From: Odiellus spinosus
Taxonomy: Eukaryota; Arthropoda; Arachnida; Opiliones; Phalangiidae
Assembly: GCA_963920705.1 (NCBI GenBank)
Contig: CAWUCO010000289.1
Location: forward strand, 902,001-966,000
Direction of reading: 5' to 3'
DNA: 64,000 bases
Position 1 is the stretch's first letter, and the number at the start of each line of letters is the position of its first letter. The notes under the pieces were generated by a model. It was given only the letters and a program-made list of their open reading frames with translations. It had not been told where the DNA came from and did no database searches. Made by a program: the position numbers and the translations under genes. This document shows, piece by piece, positions 11,513 through 22,556 of the stretch.

Positions 11513-11688
11513 ACTATTTGGATTCAAAAATCCTCTCATTATTGGTGAACTTCAAGAATTAAACCAAGGAACAGAGCATCGGTGGTTCAGTGGTAGAATG
11601 CTCGCCTGCCACGCGGGCCGAGGCAACTTTTTGGATTCAAAAATCCTCTCGTTATTGGTGAACTTCAAGAATTAAACCAAGGAACCGA

Positions 11689-11759
11689 GCATCGGTGGTT
11701 CAGTGGTAGAATGCTCGCCTGCCACGCGGGCGGCCCGGGTTCGATTCCCGGCCGATGCA
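11689..11759 (+). tRNA. tRNA-Gly (GCC), canonical
   Basis: Exact copy with T5 downstream; the following full unit has a mutated B box (GGTTTGATTCC). Confidence 0.88.
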
Positions 11760-12090
11760 ACTTTTTGGATTCAAAAATCCTCTCATTATTGGTGAACTTC
11801 AAGAATTAAACCAAGGAACCGAGCATCGGTGGTTCAGTGGTAGAATGCTCGCCTGCCACGCGGGCGGACCGGGTTTGATTCCCGGCCGACGCAACTTTTT
11901 GGATTCAAAAATCCTCTCGTTATTGGTGAACTTCAAGAATTAAACCAAAGAACCGAGCATCGGTGGTTCAGTGGTAGAACGCTCGCCTGCCACGCGGGCG
12001 GACCGGGTTTGATTCGCGGCCGATGCAACTTTTTGGATTCAAAAATCCTCTCGTTATTGGTGAACTTCAAGAATTAAACCAAGGAACCGA

Positions 12091-12161
12091 GCATCGGTGG
12101 TTCAGTGGTAGAATGCTCGCCTGCCACGCGGGCGGCCCGGGTTCGATTCCCGGCCGATGCA
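12091..12161 (+). tRNA. tRNA-Gly (GCC), canonical
   Basis: Exact copy; CTATTTGG downstream. Confidence 0.85.
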
Positions 12162-13232
12162 ACTATTTGGATTCAAAAATCCACTCGTTATTGGTGAACT
12201 TCAAGAATTAAACCAAAGAACCGAGCATCGGTAGTTCAGTGGTAGAATGCTCGCCTGCCACGCAGGCGGCCCGGGTTCGATTCCTGGCCGATGCAACTTT
12301 TTGGATTCAAAAATCCACCCGTTATTGGTGAACTGCAAGAATTAAACCAAGGAACCGAGCATCGATGGTTCAGTGGTAGAATGCTCGCCTGCCACGCGGG
12401 CCGATGCAACTTTTTGGATTCAAAAATCCACTCGTTATTGGTGAACTTCAAGAATTAAACAAAGGAACCGAGCATCGGTGGTTCAGTGGTAGAATGCTCG
12501 CCTGCCACGCGGGCGGACCGGGTTTGATTCCCGGCCGATGCAACTTTTTGGATTCAAAAATCCTCTCGTTATTGGTGAACTTCAAGAATTAAACCAAAGA
12601 ACCGAACATCGGTGGTTCAGTGGTAGAATGCTCGCCTGCCACGCGGGCGGCCCGGGTTCGATTCCCGGCCGATGCAACATTTTGGATTCAAAAATCCACT
12701 CGTTATTGGTGAACTTCAAGAATTAAACCAAGGAACCGAGCATCGGTGGTTCAGTGGTAGTATGCTCGCATGCCACGGGGGCGGACCGGGTTTGATTCCC
12801 GGCCAACGCAACTTTTTGGATTCAAAAATCCACTCGTTATTGGTGAACTGCAAGAATTAAACCAAGGAACCGAGCATCGGTGGTTCAGTGGTAGAATGCT
12901 CGCCTGCCACGCGGGCCGATGCAACTTTTTGGATTCAAAAATCCACTCGTTATTGGTGAACTTCAAGAATTAAACCAAGGAACCGAGCATCGGTGGTTCA
13001 GTGGTAGAATGCTCGCCTGCCACGCGGGCCGATGCAACTTTTTGATTCAAAAATCCTCTCGTTATTGGTGAACTTCAAGAATTAAACTAAAGAACCGAAC
13101 ATCGGTGGTTCAGTGGTAGAATGCTCGCCTGCCACGCGGGCGGCCCGGGTTCGATTCCCGGCCGATGCAACTTTTTGGATTCAAAAATCCTCTCATTATT
13201 GGTGAACTTCAAGAATTAAACCAAGGCACCGA

Positions 13233-13303
13233 GCATCGGTGGTTCAGTGGTAGAATGCTCGCCTGCCACGCGGGCGGCCCGGGTTCGATTCCCGGCCGAT
13301 GCA
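13233..13303 (+). tRNA. tRNA-Gly (GCC), canonical
   Basis: Exact copy with T5 downstream; 5' flank CCAAGGCACCGA. Confidence 0.88.
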
Positions 13304-13726
13304 ACTTTTTGGATTCAAAAATCCTCTCATTATTGGTGAACTTCAAGAATTAAACCAAGTAACCGAGCATCGGTGGTTCAGTGGTAGAATGCTCGCCTGC
13401 CACGCGGGCCGATGCAACTTTTTGGATTCAAAAATCCTCTCATTATTGGTGAACTTCAAGAATTAAACCAAGGAACCGAGCATCGGTGGTTCAGTGGTAG
13501 AATGCTCGCCTGCCACGCGGGCGGACCGGGTTTGATTCCCGGCCGATGAAACTTTTTGGATTCAAAAATCCTCTCATTATTGGTGAACTTCAAGAATTAA
13601 ACCAAGGAACCGAGCATCGGTGGTTCAGTGGTAGAATGCTCGCCTGCCACGCGGGCCGATGCAACTTTTTGGATTCAAAAATCCTCTCGTTATTGGTGAG
13701 CTTCAAGAATTTAACCAAGGAACCGA

Positions 13727-13788
13727 GCATCGGTGGTTCAGTGGTAGAATGCTCGCGGGCGGCTCGGGTTCGATTCCCGGCCGATGGA
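13727..13788 (+). pseudogene. Anticodon-less tRNA-Gly unit (AC- class, example)
   Basis: 62-nt derivative in which 9 nt (CCTGCCACG) are deleted from the anticodon arm, leaving GCTCGCGGGCGG. A box, intact B box GGTTCGATTCC, T arm and acceptor stem remain. It could bind TFIIIC and be transcribed but cannot decode. The class appears from about 13.7 kb and is frequent in the 3.78- and 8.65-kb repeats; one copy is in array 2 at about 50260. Confidence 0.85.
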
Positions 13789-14812
13789 ACTTTTTGGATT
13801 CAAAAATCCTCTCGTTATTGGTGAACTTCAAGATTTTAACCAAGGAACCGAGCATCGGTGGTTCAGTGGTAGAATGCTCGCGGGCGGCTCGGGTTCGATT
13901 CCCGGCCGATGCAACTTTTTGGATTCAAAAATCCTCTCATTATTGGTGAACTTCAAGAATTAAACCAGGGAACCGAGCATCGGTGGTTCAGTGGTAGAAT
14001 GCTCGCCTGCCACGCGGGCCGATGCAACTTTTTGGATTCAAAAATCCTCTCATTATTGGTGAACTTCAAGAATTAAACCAAGTAACTAAGCATCGGTGGT
14101 TCAGTGGTAGAATGCTCGCCTGCCACGCGGGCCGATGCAACTTTTTGGATTCAAAAATCCTCTCATTATTGGTGAACTTCAAGAATTAAACCAAGGAACC
14201 GAGCATCGGTGGTTCAGTGGTAGAATGCTCGCCTGCCACGCGGGCGGACCGGGTTTGATTCCCGGCCGATGCAACTTTTTGGATTCAAAAATCCTCTCAT
14301 TATTGGTGAACTTCAAGAATTAAACCAAGGAACCGAGCATCGGTGGTTCAGTGGTAGAATGCTCGCCTGCCACGCGGGCCGATGCAACTTTTTGGATTCA
14401 AAAATCCTCTCGTTATTGGTGAGCTTCAAGAATTTAACCAAGGAACCGGGCATCGGTGGTTCAGTGGTAGAATGCTCGCGGGCGGCTCGGGTTCGATTCC
14501 CGGCCGATGGAACTTTTTGGATTCAAAAATCCTCTCGTTATTGGTGAACTTCAAGATTTTAACCAAGGAACCGAGCATCGGTGGTTCAGTGGTAGAATGC
14601 TCGCGGGCGGCTCGGGTTCGATTCCCGGCCGATGCAACTTTTTGGATTCAAAAATCCTCTCATTATTGGTGAACTTCAAGAATTAAACCAGGGAACCGAG
14701 CATCGGTGGTTCAGTGGTAGAATGCTCGCCTGCCACGCGGGCCGATGCAACTTTTTGGATTCAAAAATCCTCTCGTTATTGGTGAACTTCAAGAATTAAA
14801 CCACAGAACCGA

Positions 14813-14883
14813 GCATCGGTGGTTCAGTGGTAGAATGCTCGCCTGCCACGCGGGCGGCCCGGGTGAGATTCCCGGCCGTTGCA
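14813..14883 (+). pseudogene. Full-length tRNA-Gly unit with destroyed B box (example)
   Basis: Anticodon arm is normal, but the T loop reads GGGTGAGATTC in place of GGGTTCGATTC, and the 3' acceptor is CCGTTGC, adding a mismatch in the stem. This variant recurs throughout the 15-33 kb repeats. A milder class has GGTTTGATTCC with GGACC before it. Confidence 0.75.
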
Positions 14884-17800
14884 ACTTTTTGGATTCAAAA
14901 ATCCTCTCGTTATTGGTGAACTTCAAGAATTTAACCAAGGAACCGAGCATCGGTGGTACAGTGGTAGAATGCTCGCCTGCCACGCGGGCGGACCGGGTTC
15001 GATTCACGGCCGATGCAACTTTTTGGATTCAAAAATCCTCTCGTTATTGGTGAGCTTCAAGAATTTAGCCAAGGAACCGAGCATCGGTGGTGCAGCGGTA
15101 GTATGCTCGCGGGCGGCTCGGGTTCGATTCCCGGCCGATGCAACTTTTTGGATTCAAAAATCCTCTCATTATTGGTGAACTTCAAGAATTAAACAGGGAA
15201 CCGAGCATCGGTGGTTCAGTGTTAGAATGCTCGCCTGCCACGCGGGCCGATGCATCTTTTTGGATTCAAAAATCCTCTCGTTATTGGTGAACTTCAAGAA
15301 TTACACCAAAGAACCTAGCATCGGTGGTTCAGTGGTACAATGCTCGCCTGCCACGCGGGCGGACCGGGTTCGATTCCCGGCCGATGATACTTTTTGGATT
15401 CAAAAATCCTCTCGTTATTGGTGAACTTCAAGAATTAAATCAAGGAAGCGAGCATCGGTGGTTCAGTGGTAGAATGCTCGCCTGCCACGCGGGCGGACCG
15501 GGTTTGATTCCCGGCCGATGCAACTTTTTGGATTCAAAAATCCACTCGTTATTGGTGAAATTCAAGAATTAAACCAAGTAACCGAGCATCGGTGGTTCAG
15601 TGGTAGAATGCTCGCCTGCCACGCGGGCGGACCGGGTTTGATTCCCGGCCGATGGAACTTTTTGGATTCAAAAATCCCCTCATTATTGGTGAACTTCAAG
15701 AATTAAACCAAGGAACCGAGCATCGGTGGTTAGTGGTAGAATGCTCGCCTGCCACGCGGGCCGATGCAACTTTTTGGAGTCAAAAATCCTCTCGTTATTG
15801 GTGAACTTCAAGAATTAACAAAAGGAACCGAGCATCGGTGGTTCAGTGGTAGAATGCTCGCCTGCCATGCGGGCGGCCCGGGTTCGATTCCCGGCCGATG
15901 CAACTTTTTGGATTCAAAAATCCTCTCATTATTGGTGAACTTCAAGAATTAAACCAAGGAACCGAGCATCGGTGGTTCAGTGGTAGAATGCTCGCCTGCC
16001 ACGCGGGCCGATGCAACTTTTTGGATTCAAAAATCCTCTCGTTATTGGTGAGCTTCAAGAATTTAGCCAAGGAACCGAGCATCGGTGGTGCAGCGGTAGT
16101 ATGCTCGCGGGCGGCTCGGGTTCGATTCCCGGCCGATGCAACTTTTTGGATTCAAAAATCCTCTCATTATTGGTGAACTTCAAGAATTAAACCAGGGAAC
16201 CGAGCATCGGTGGTTCAGTGCTACAATGCTCGCCTGCCACAAGGGCCGATGCAACTTTTTGGATTCAAAATCCTCTCGTTATTGGTGAACTTCAAGAATT
16301 AAACCACAGAACCGAGCATCGGTGGTTCAGTGGTAGAATGCTCGCCTGCCACGCGGGCGGCCCGGGTGAGATTCCCGGCCGTTGCAACTTTTTGGATTCA
16401 AAAATCCTCTCGTTATTGGTGAACGTCAAGAATTACACCAAGGAGCCGAGCATCGGTGGTTCAGTGGTAAAATGCTCGCCTGCCACGCGGGCAGCCCGGG
16501 TTTGATTCCCGGCCGATGCAACTTTTTGGATTCAAAAATCCTCTCATTATTGGTGAACTACAAGAATTAAACCAAGGAACCGAGCATCGGTGGTTCAGTG
16601 GTAGAATGCTCGCCTACCACGCGGGCCGATGCAACTTTTTGGATTCAAAATCCTCTCGTTATTGGTGAGCTTCAAGAATTTAACCAAGGAACCGAGCATC
16701 GGTGGTTCAGTGGTAGAATGCTCGCGGGCGGCTCGGGTTCGATTCCCGGCCGATGGAACTTTTTGGATTCAAAAATCCTCTCGTTATTGGTGAACTTCAA
16801 GATTTTAACCAAGGAACCGAGCATCGGTGGTTCAGTGGTAGAATGCTCGCGGGCGGCTCGGGTTCGATTCCCGGCCGATGCAACTTTTTGGATTCAAAAA
16901 TCCTCTCATTATTGGTGAACTTCAAGAATTAAACCAGGGAACCGAGCATCGGTGGTTCAGTGGTAGAATGCTCGCCTGCCACGAGGGCCGATGCAACTTT
17001 TTGGATTCAAAAATCCTCTCGTTATTGGTGAACTTCAAGAATTAAACCACAGAACCGAGCATCGGTGGTTCAGTGGTAGAATGCTCGCCTGCCACGCGGG
17101 CGGCCCGGGTGAGATTCCCGGCCGTTGAACTTTTTGGATTCAAAAATCCTCTCGTTATTGGTGAACTTCAAGAATTAAACCAAGGAACCGAGCATCGGTG
17201 GTACAGTGGTAGAATGCTCGCCTGCCACGCGGGCGGACCGGGTTCGATTCACGGCCGATGCAACTTTTTGGATTCAAAAATCCTCTCGTTATTGGTGAGC
17301 TTCAAGAATTTAGCCAAGGAACCGAGCATCGGTGGTGCAGCGGTAGTATGCTCGCGGGCGGCTCGGGTTCGATTCCCGGCCGATGCAACTTTTTGGATTC
17401 AAAAATCCTCTCATTATTGGTGAACTTCAAGAATTAAACAGGGAACCGAGCATCGGTGGTTCAGTGGTAGAATGCTCGCCTTCCACGCGGGCCGATGCAA
17501 CTTTTTGGATTCAAAATCCTCTCGTTATTGGTGAACTTCAAGAATTAAACCACAGAACCGAGCGTCGGTGGTTCAGTGGTAGAATGCTCGCCTGCCACGC
17601 GGGCCGATGCAACTTTTTGGATTCAAAAATCCTCTCGTTATTGGTGAGCTTCAAGAATTACACCAAGGAGCCGAGCATCGGTGGTTCAGTGGTAAAATGC
17701 TCGCCTGCCACGCGGGCAGCCCGGGTTTGATTCCCGGTCGATGCAACTTTTTGGATTCAAAAATCCTCTCGTTATTGGTGAACTTCAAGAATTAAACCAA

Positions 17801-18703
17801 GGAACCGAGCATCGGTGGTTCAGTGGTAGAATGCTCGCCTGCCACGCGGGCGGCTCGGGTTCGATTCCCGGCCGATGCAACTATTTGGATTCAAAAATCC
17901 ACTCGTTATTGGTGAACTTCAAGAATTAAACCAAGGAACCGAGCATCGGTGGTTCAGTGTTAGAATGCTCGCCTGCCACGCGGGCCGATGCATCTTTTTG
18001 GATTCAAAAATCCTCTCGTTATTGGTGAACTTCAAGAATTAAACCAAAGAACCTAGCATCGGTGGTTCAGTGGTACAATGCTCGCCTGCCACGCGGGCGG
18101 ACCGGGTTCGATTCCCGGCCGATGATACTTTTTGGATTCAAAAATCCTCTCGTTATTGGTGAACTTCAAGAATTAAATCAAGGAAGCGAGCATCGGTGGT
18201 TCAGTGGTAGAATGCTCGCCTGCCACGCGGGCGGACCGGGTTTGATTCCCGGCCGATGCAACTTTTTGGATTCAAAAATCCACTCGTTATTGGTGAAATT
18301 CAAGAATTAAACCAAGTAACCGAGCATCGGTGGTTCAGTGGTAGAATGCTCGCCTGCCACGCGGGCGGACCGGGTTTGATTCCCGGCCGATGGAACTTTT
18401 TGGATTCAAAAATCCCCTCATTATTGGTGAACTTCAAGAATTAAACCAAGGAACCGAGCATCGGTGGTTAGTGGTAGAATGCTCGCCTGCCACGCGGGCC
18501 GATGCAACTTTTTGGAGTCAAAAATCCTCTCGTTATTGGTGAACTTCAAGAATTAACCCAAGGAACCGAGCATCGGTGGTTCAGTGGTAGAATGCTCGCC
18601 TGCCATGCGGGCGGCCCGGGTTCGATTCCCGGCCGATGCAACTATTTGGATTCAAAAATCCACTCGTTATTGGTGAACTTCAAGAATTAAACCAAGGAAC
18701 CGA

Positions 18704-18774
18704 GCATCGGTGGTTCAGTGGTAGAATGCTCGCCTGCAACGCGGGCGGACCGGGTTTGATTCCCGGCCGATGCA
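18704..18774 (+). pseudogene. tRNA-Gly-like, anticodon GCA, damaged B box
   Basis: Loop CTGCAAC (anticodon GCA at 18736-18738) with B box GGTTTGATTCC, which loses the normally invariant C. Recurs at 22486, 27378 and 31160. Confidence 0.6.
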
Positions 18775-21209
18775 ACTTTTTGGATTCAAAAATCCTCTCA
18801 TTATTGGTGAACTTCAAGAATTAAGCCAAGGAACCGAGCATCGTTGGTTCAGTGGTAGAATGCTCGCCTGCCACGCGGGCCGATGCAACTTTTTGGATTC
18901 AAAAATCCTCTCGTTATTGGTGAACTTGAAGAATTAAACCAAAGAACCGAGCATCGGTGGTTCAGTGGTAGAATGCTCGCCTGCCACGCGGGCGGCCCGA
19001 GTTCGATTCCCGGCCGATGCAACTTTTTGGATTCAAAAATCCTCTCATTATTGGTGAACTTCAAGAATTAAACCAAGGAACCGAGCATCGGTGGTTCAGT
19101 GGTAGAATGCTCGCCTGCACGCGGGCGGACCGGGTTTGATTCCCGGCCGATGCAACTTTTTGGATTCAAAAATCCTCTCATTATTGGTGAACTTCAAGAA
19201 TTAAACCAAGGAACCGAGCATCGGTGGTTCAGTGGTAGAATGCTCGCCTGCCACGCGGGCCGATGCAACTTTTTGGATTCAAAAATCCTCTCGTTATTGG
19301 TGAGCTTCAAGAATTTAACCAAGGAACCGAGCATCGGTGGTTCAGTGGTAGAATGCTCGCGGGCGGCTCGGGTTCGATTCCCGGCCGATGCAACTTTTTG
19401 GATTCAAAAATCCTCTCATTATTGGTGAACTTCAAGAATTAAACCAGGGAACCGAGCATCGGTGGTTCAGTGGTAGAATGCTCGCCTGCCACGCGGGCCG
19501 ATGCAACTTTTTGGATTCAAAAATCCTCTCGTTATTGGTGAACTTCAAGAATTAAACCACAGAACCGAGCATCGGTGGTTCAGTGGTAGAATGCTCGCCT
19601 GCCACGCGGGCGGCCCGGGTGAGATTCCCGGCCGTTGCAACTTTTTGGATTCAAAAATCCTCTCGTTATTGGTGAACTTCAAGAATTAAACCAAGGAACC
19701 GAGCATCGGTGGTACAGTGGTAGAATGCTCGCCTGCCACGCGGGCGGACCGGGTTCGATTCACGGCCGATGCAACTTTTTGGATTCAAAAATCCTCTCGT
19801 TATTGGTGAGCTTCAAGAATTTAGCCAAGGAACCGAGCATCGGTGGTGCAGTGGTAGTATGCTCGCGGGCGGCTCGGGTTCGATTCCCGGCCGATGCAAC
19901 TTTTTGGATTCAAAAATCCTCTCATTATTGGTGAACTTCAAGAATTAAACCAGGGAACCGAGCATCGGTGGTTCAGTGGTAGAATGCTCGCCTGCCACGC
20001 GGGCCGATGCAACTTTTTGGATTCAAAATCCTCTCGTTATTGGTGAACTTCAAGAATTAAACCACAGAACCGAGCATCGGTGGTTCAGTGGTAGAATGCT
20101 CGCCTGCCACGCGGGCGGCCCGGGTGAGATTCCCGGCCGTTGCAACTTTTTGGATTCAAAAATCCTCTCGTTATTGGTGAACTTCAAGAATTAAACCAAA
20201 GAACCTAGCATCGGTGGTTCAGTGGTACAATGCTCGCCTGCCACGCGGGCGGACCGGGTTCGATTCCCGGCCGATGATACTTTTTGGATTCAAAAATCCT
20301 CTCGTTATTGGTGAGCTTCAAGAATTTAACCAAGGAACCGAGCATCGGTGGTTCAGTGGTAGAATGCTCGCGGGCGGCTCGGGTTCGATTCCCGGCCGAT
20401 GGAACTTTTTGGATTCAAAAATCCTCTCGTTATTGGTGAACTTCAAGATTTTAACCAAGGAACCGAGCATCGGTGGTTCAGTGGTAGAATGCTCGCGGGC
20501 GGCTCGGGTTCGATTCCCGGCCGATGCAACTTTTTGGATTCAAAAATCCTCTCATTATTGGTGAACTTCAAGAATTAAACCAGGGAACCGAGCATCGGTG
20601 GTTCAGTGGTAGAATGCTCGCCTGCCACGCGGGCCGATGCAACTTTTTGGATTCAAAAATCCTCTCGTTATTGGTGAGCTTCAAGAATTTAGCCAAGGAA
20701 CCGAGCATCGGTGGTGCAGTGGTAGTATGCTCGCGGGCGGCTCGGGTTCGATTCCCGGCCGATGCAACTTTTTGGATTCAAAAATCCTCTCATTATTGGT
20801 GAACTTCAAGAATTAAACCAGGGAACCGAGCATCGGTGGTTCAGTGGTAGAATGCTCGCCTGCCACGCGGGCCGATGCAACTTTTTGGATTCAAAATCCT
20901 CTCGTTATTGGTGAACTTCAAGAATTAAACCACAGAACCGAGCATCGGTGGTTCAGTGGTAGAATGCTCGCCTGCCACGCGGGCGGCCCGGGTGAGATTC
21001 CCGGCCGTTGCAACTTTTTGGATTCAAAAATCCTCTCGTTATTGGTGAACTTCAAGAATTACACTAAGGAACCGAGCATCGGTGGTTCAGTGGTAGAATG
21101 CTCGCCTGCCACGCGGGCAGCCCGGGTTTGATTCCCGGTCGATGCAACTTTTTGGATTCAAAAATCCTCTCGTTATTGGTGAACTTCAAGAATTAAACCA
21201 AGGAACCGA

Positions 21210-21280
21210 GCATCGGTGGTTCAGTGGTAGAATGCTCGCCTGCCACGCGGGCGGCCCGGGTTCGATTCCCGGCCGATGCA
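21210..21280 (+). tRNA. tRNA-Gly (GCC), canonical
   Basis: Exact copy; CTATTTGG downstream; next unit T-armless with GTGTTAG in the D arm. Confidence 0.85.
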
Positions 21281-21590
21281 ACTATTTGGATTCAAAAATC
21301 CACTCGTTATTGGTGAATTTCAAGAATTAAACCAAGGAACCGAGCATCGGTGGTTCAGTGTTAGAATGCTCGCCTGCCACGCGGGCCGATGCATCTTTTT
21401 GGATTCAAAAATCCTCTCGTTATTGGTGAACTTCAAGAATTAAACCAAAGAACCTAGCATCGGTGGTTCAGTGGTACAATGCTCGCCTGCCACGCGGGCG
21501 GACCGGGTTCGATTCCCGGCCGATGATACTTTTTGGATTCAAAAATCCTCTCGTTATTGGTGAACTTCAAGAATTAAATCAAGGAAGCGA

Positions 21591-21661
21591 GCATCGGTGG
21601 TTCAGTGGTAGAATGCTCGCCTGCCACGCGGGCGGCCCGGGTTCGATTCCCGGCCGATGCA
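21591..21661 (+). tRNA. tRNA-Gly (GCC), canonical
   Basis: Exact copy in the locally duplicated 381-bp block; 5' flank GGAAGCGA; CTATTTGG downstream. Confidence 0.85.
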
Positions 21662-22485
21662 ACTATTTGGATTCAAAAATCCACTCGTTATTGGTGAATT
21701 TCAAGAATTAAACCAAGGAACCGAGCATCGGTGGTTCAGTGTTAGAATGCTCGCCTGCCACGCGGGCCGATGCATCTTTTTGGATTCAAAAATCCTCTCG
21801 TTATTGGTGAACTTCAAGAATTAAACCAAAGAACCTAGCATCGGTGGTTCAGTGGTACAATGCTCGCCTGCCACGCGGGCGGACCGGGTTCGATTCCCGG
21901 CCGATGATACTTTTTGGATTCAAAAATCCTCTCGTTATTGGTGAACTTCAAGAATTAAATCAAGGAAGCGAGCATCGGTGGTTCAGTGGTAGAATGCTCG
22001 CCTGCCACGCGGGCGGACCGGGTTTGATTCCCGGCCGATGCAACTTTTTGGATTCAAAAATCCACTCGTTATTGGTGAAATTCAAGAATTAAACCAAGTA
22101 ACCGAGCATCGGTGGTTCAGTGGTAGAATGCTCGCCTGCCACGCGGGCGGACCGGGTTTGATTCCCGGCCGATGGAACTTTTTGGATTCAAAAATCCCCT
22201 CATTATTGGTGAACTTCAAGAATTAAACCAAGGAACCGAGCATCGGTGGTTAGTGGTAGAATGCTCGCCTGCCACGCGGGCCGATGCAACTTTTTGGAGT
22301 CAAAAATCCTCTCGTTATTGGTGAACTTCAAGAATTAACCCAAGGAACCGAGCATCGGTGGTTCAGTGGTAGAATGCTCGCCTGCCATGCGGGCGGCCCG
22401 GGTTCGATTCCCGGCCGATGCAACTATTTGGATTCAAAAATCCACTCGTTATTGGTGAACTTCAAGAATTAAACCAAGGAACCGA

Positions 22486-22556
22486 GCATCGGTGGTTCAG
22501 TGGTAGAATGCTCGCCTGCAACGCGGGCGGACCGGGTTTGATTCCCGGCCGATGCA
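22486..22556 (+). pseudogene. tRNA-Gly-like, anticodon GCA, damaged B box
   Basis: Copy of 18704-18774, 3782 bp downstream. Confidence 0.6.

Larger units (their letters stand above)
8638..11755 (+). repeat. Higher-order repeat, 1480 and 1122-bp spacing
   Basis: A block of units including the GCT-anticodon variant recurs at 8638, 10118 (1480 bp later) and 11240 (1122 bp later). The 358-bp difference is consistent with loss or gain of three whole units, as expected from unequal exchange in register. Confidence 0.8.
13546..14990 (+). repeat. Higher-order repeat, 723-bp period
   Basis: The block beginning at 13546 recurs at 14269 with the same series of variants, including two consecutive anticodon-less units. 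Offsets at 13659/14382 agree (723 bp). Confidence 0.85.
17943..21724 (+). repeat. Nested 3782-bp higher-order repeat
   Basis: Positions 18062, 18256, 18502, 18636 and 18849 recur exactly 3782 bp later (21844, 22038, 22284, 22418, 22631), and the 8.65-kb duplication carries the pair again (26736 and 30518). A 381-bp block at 21463 is itself duplicated at 21844. Confidence 0.88.
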
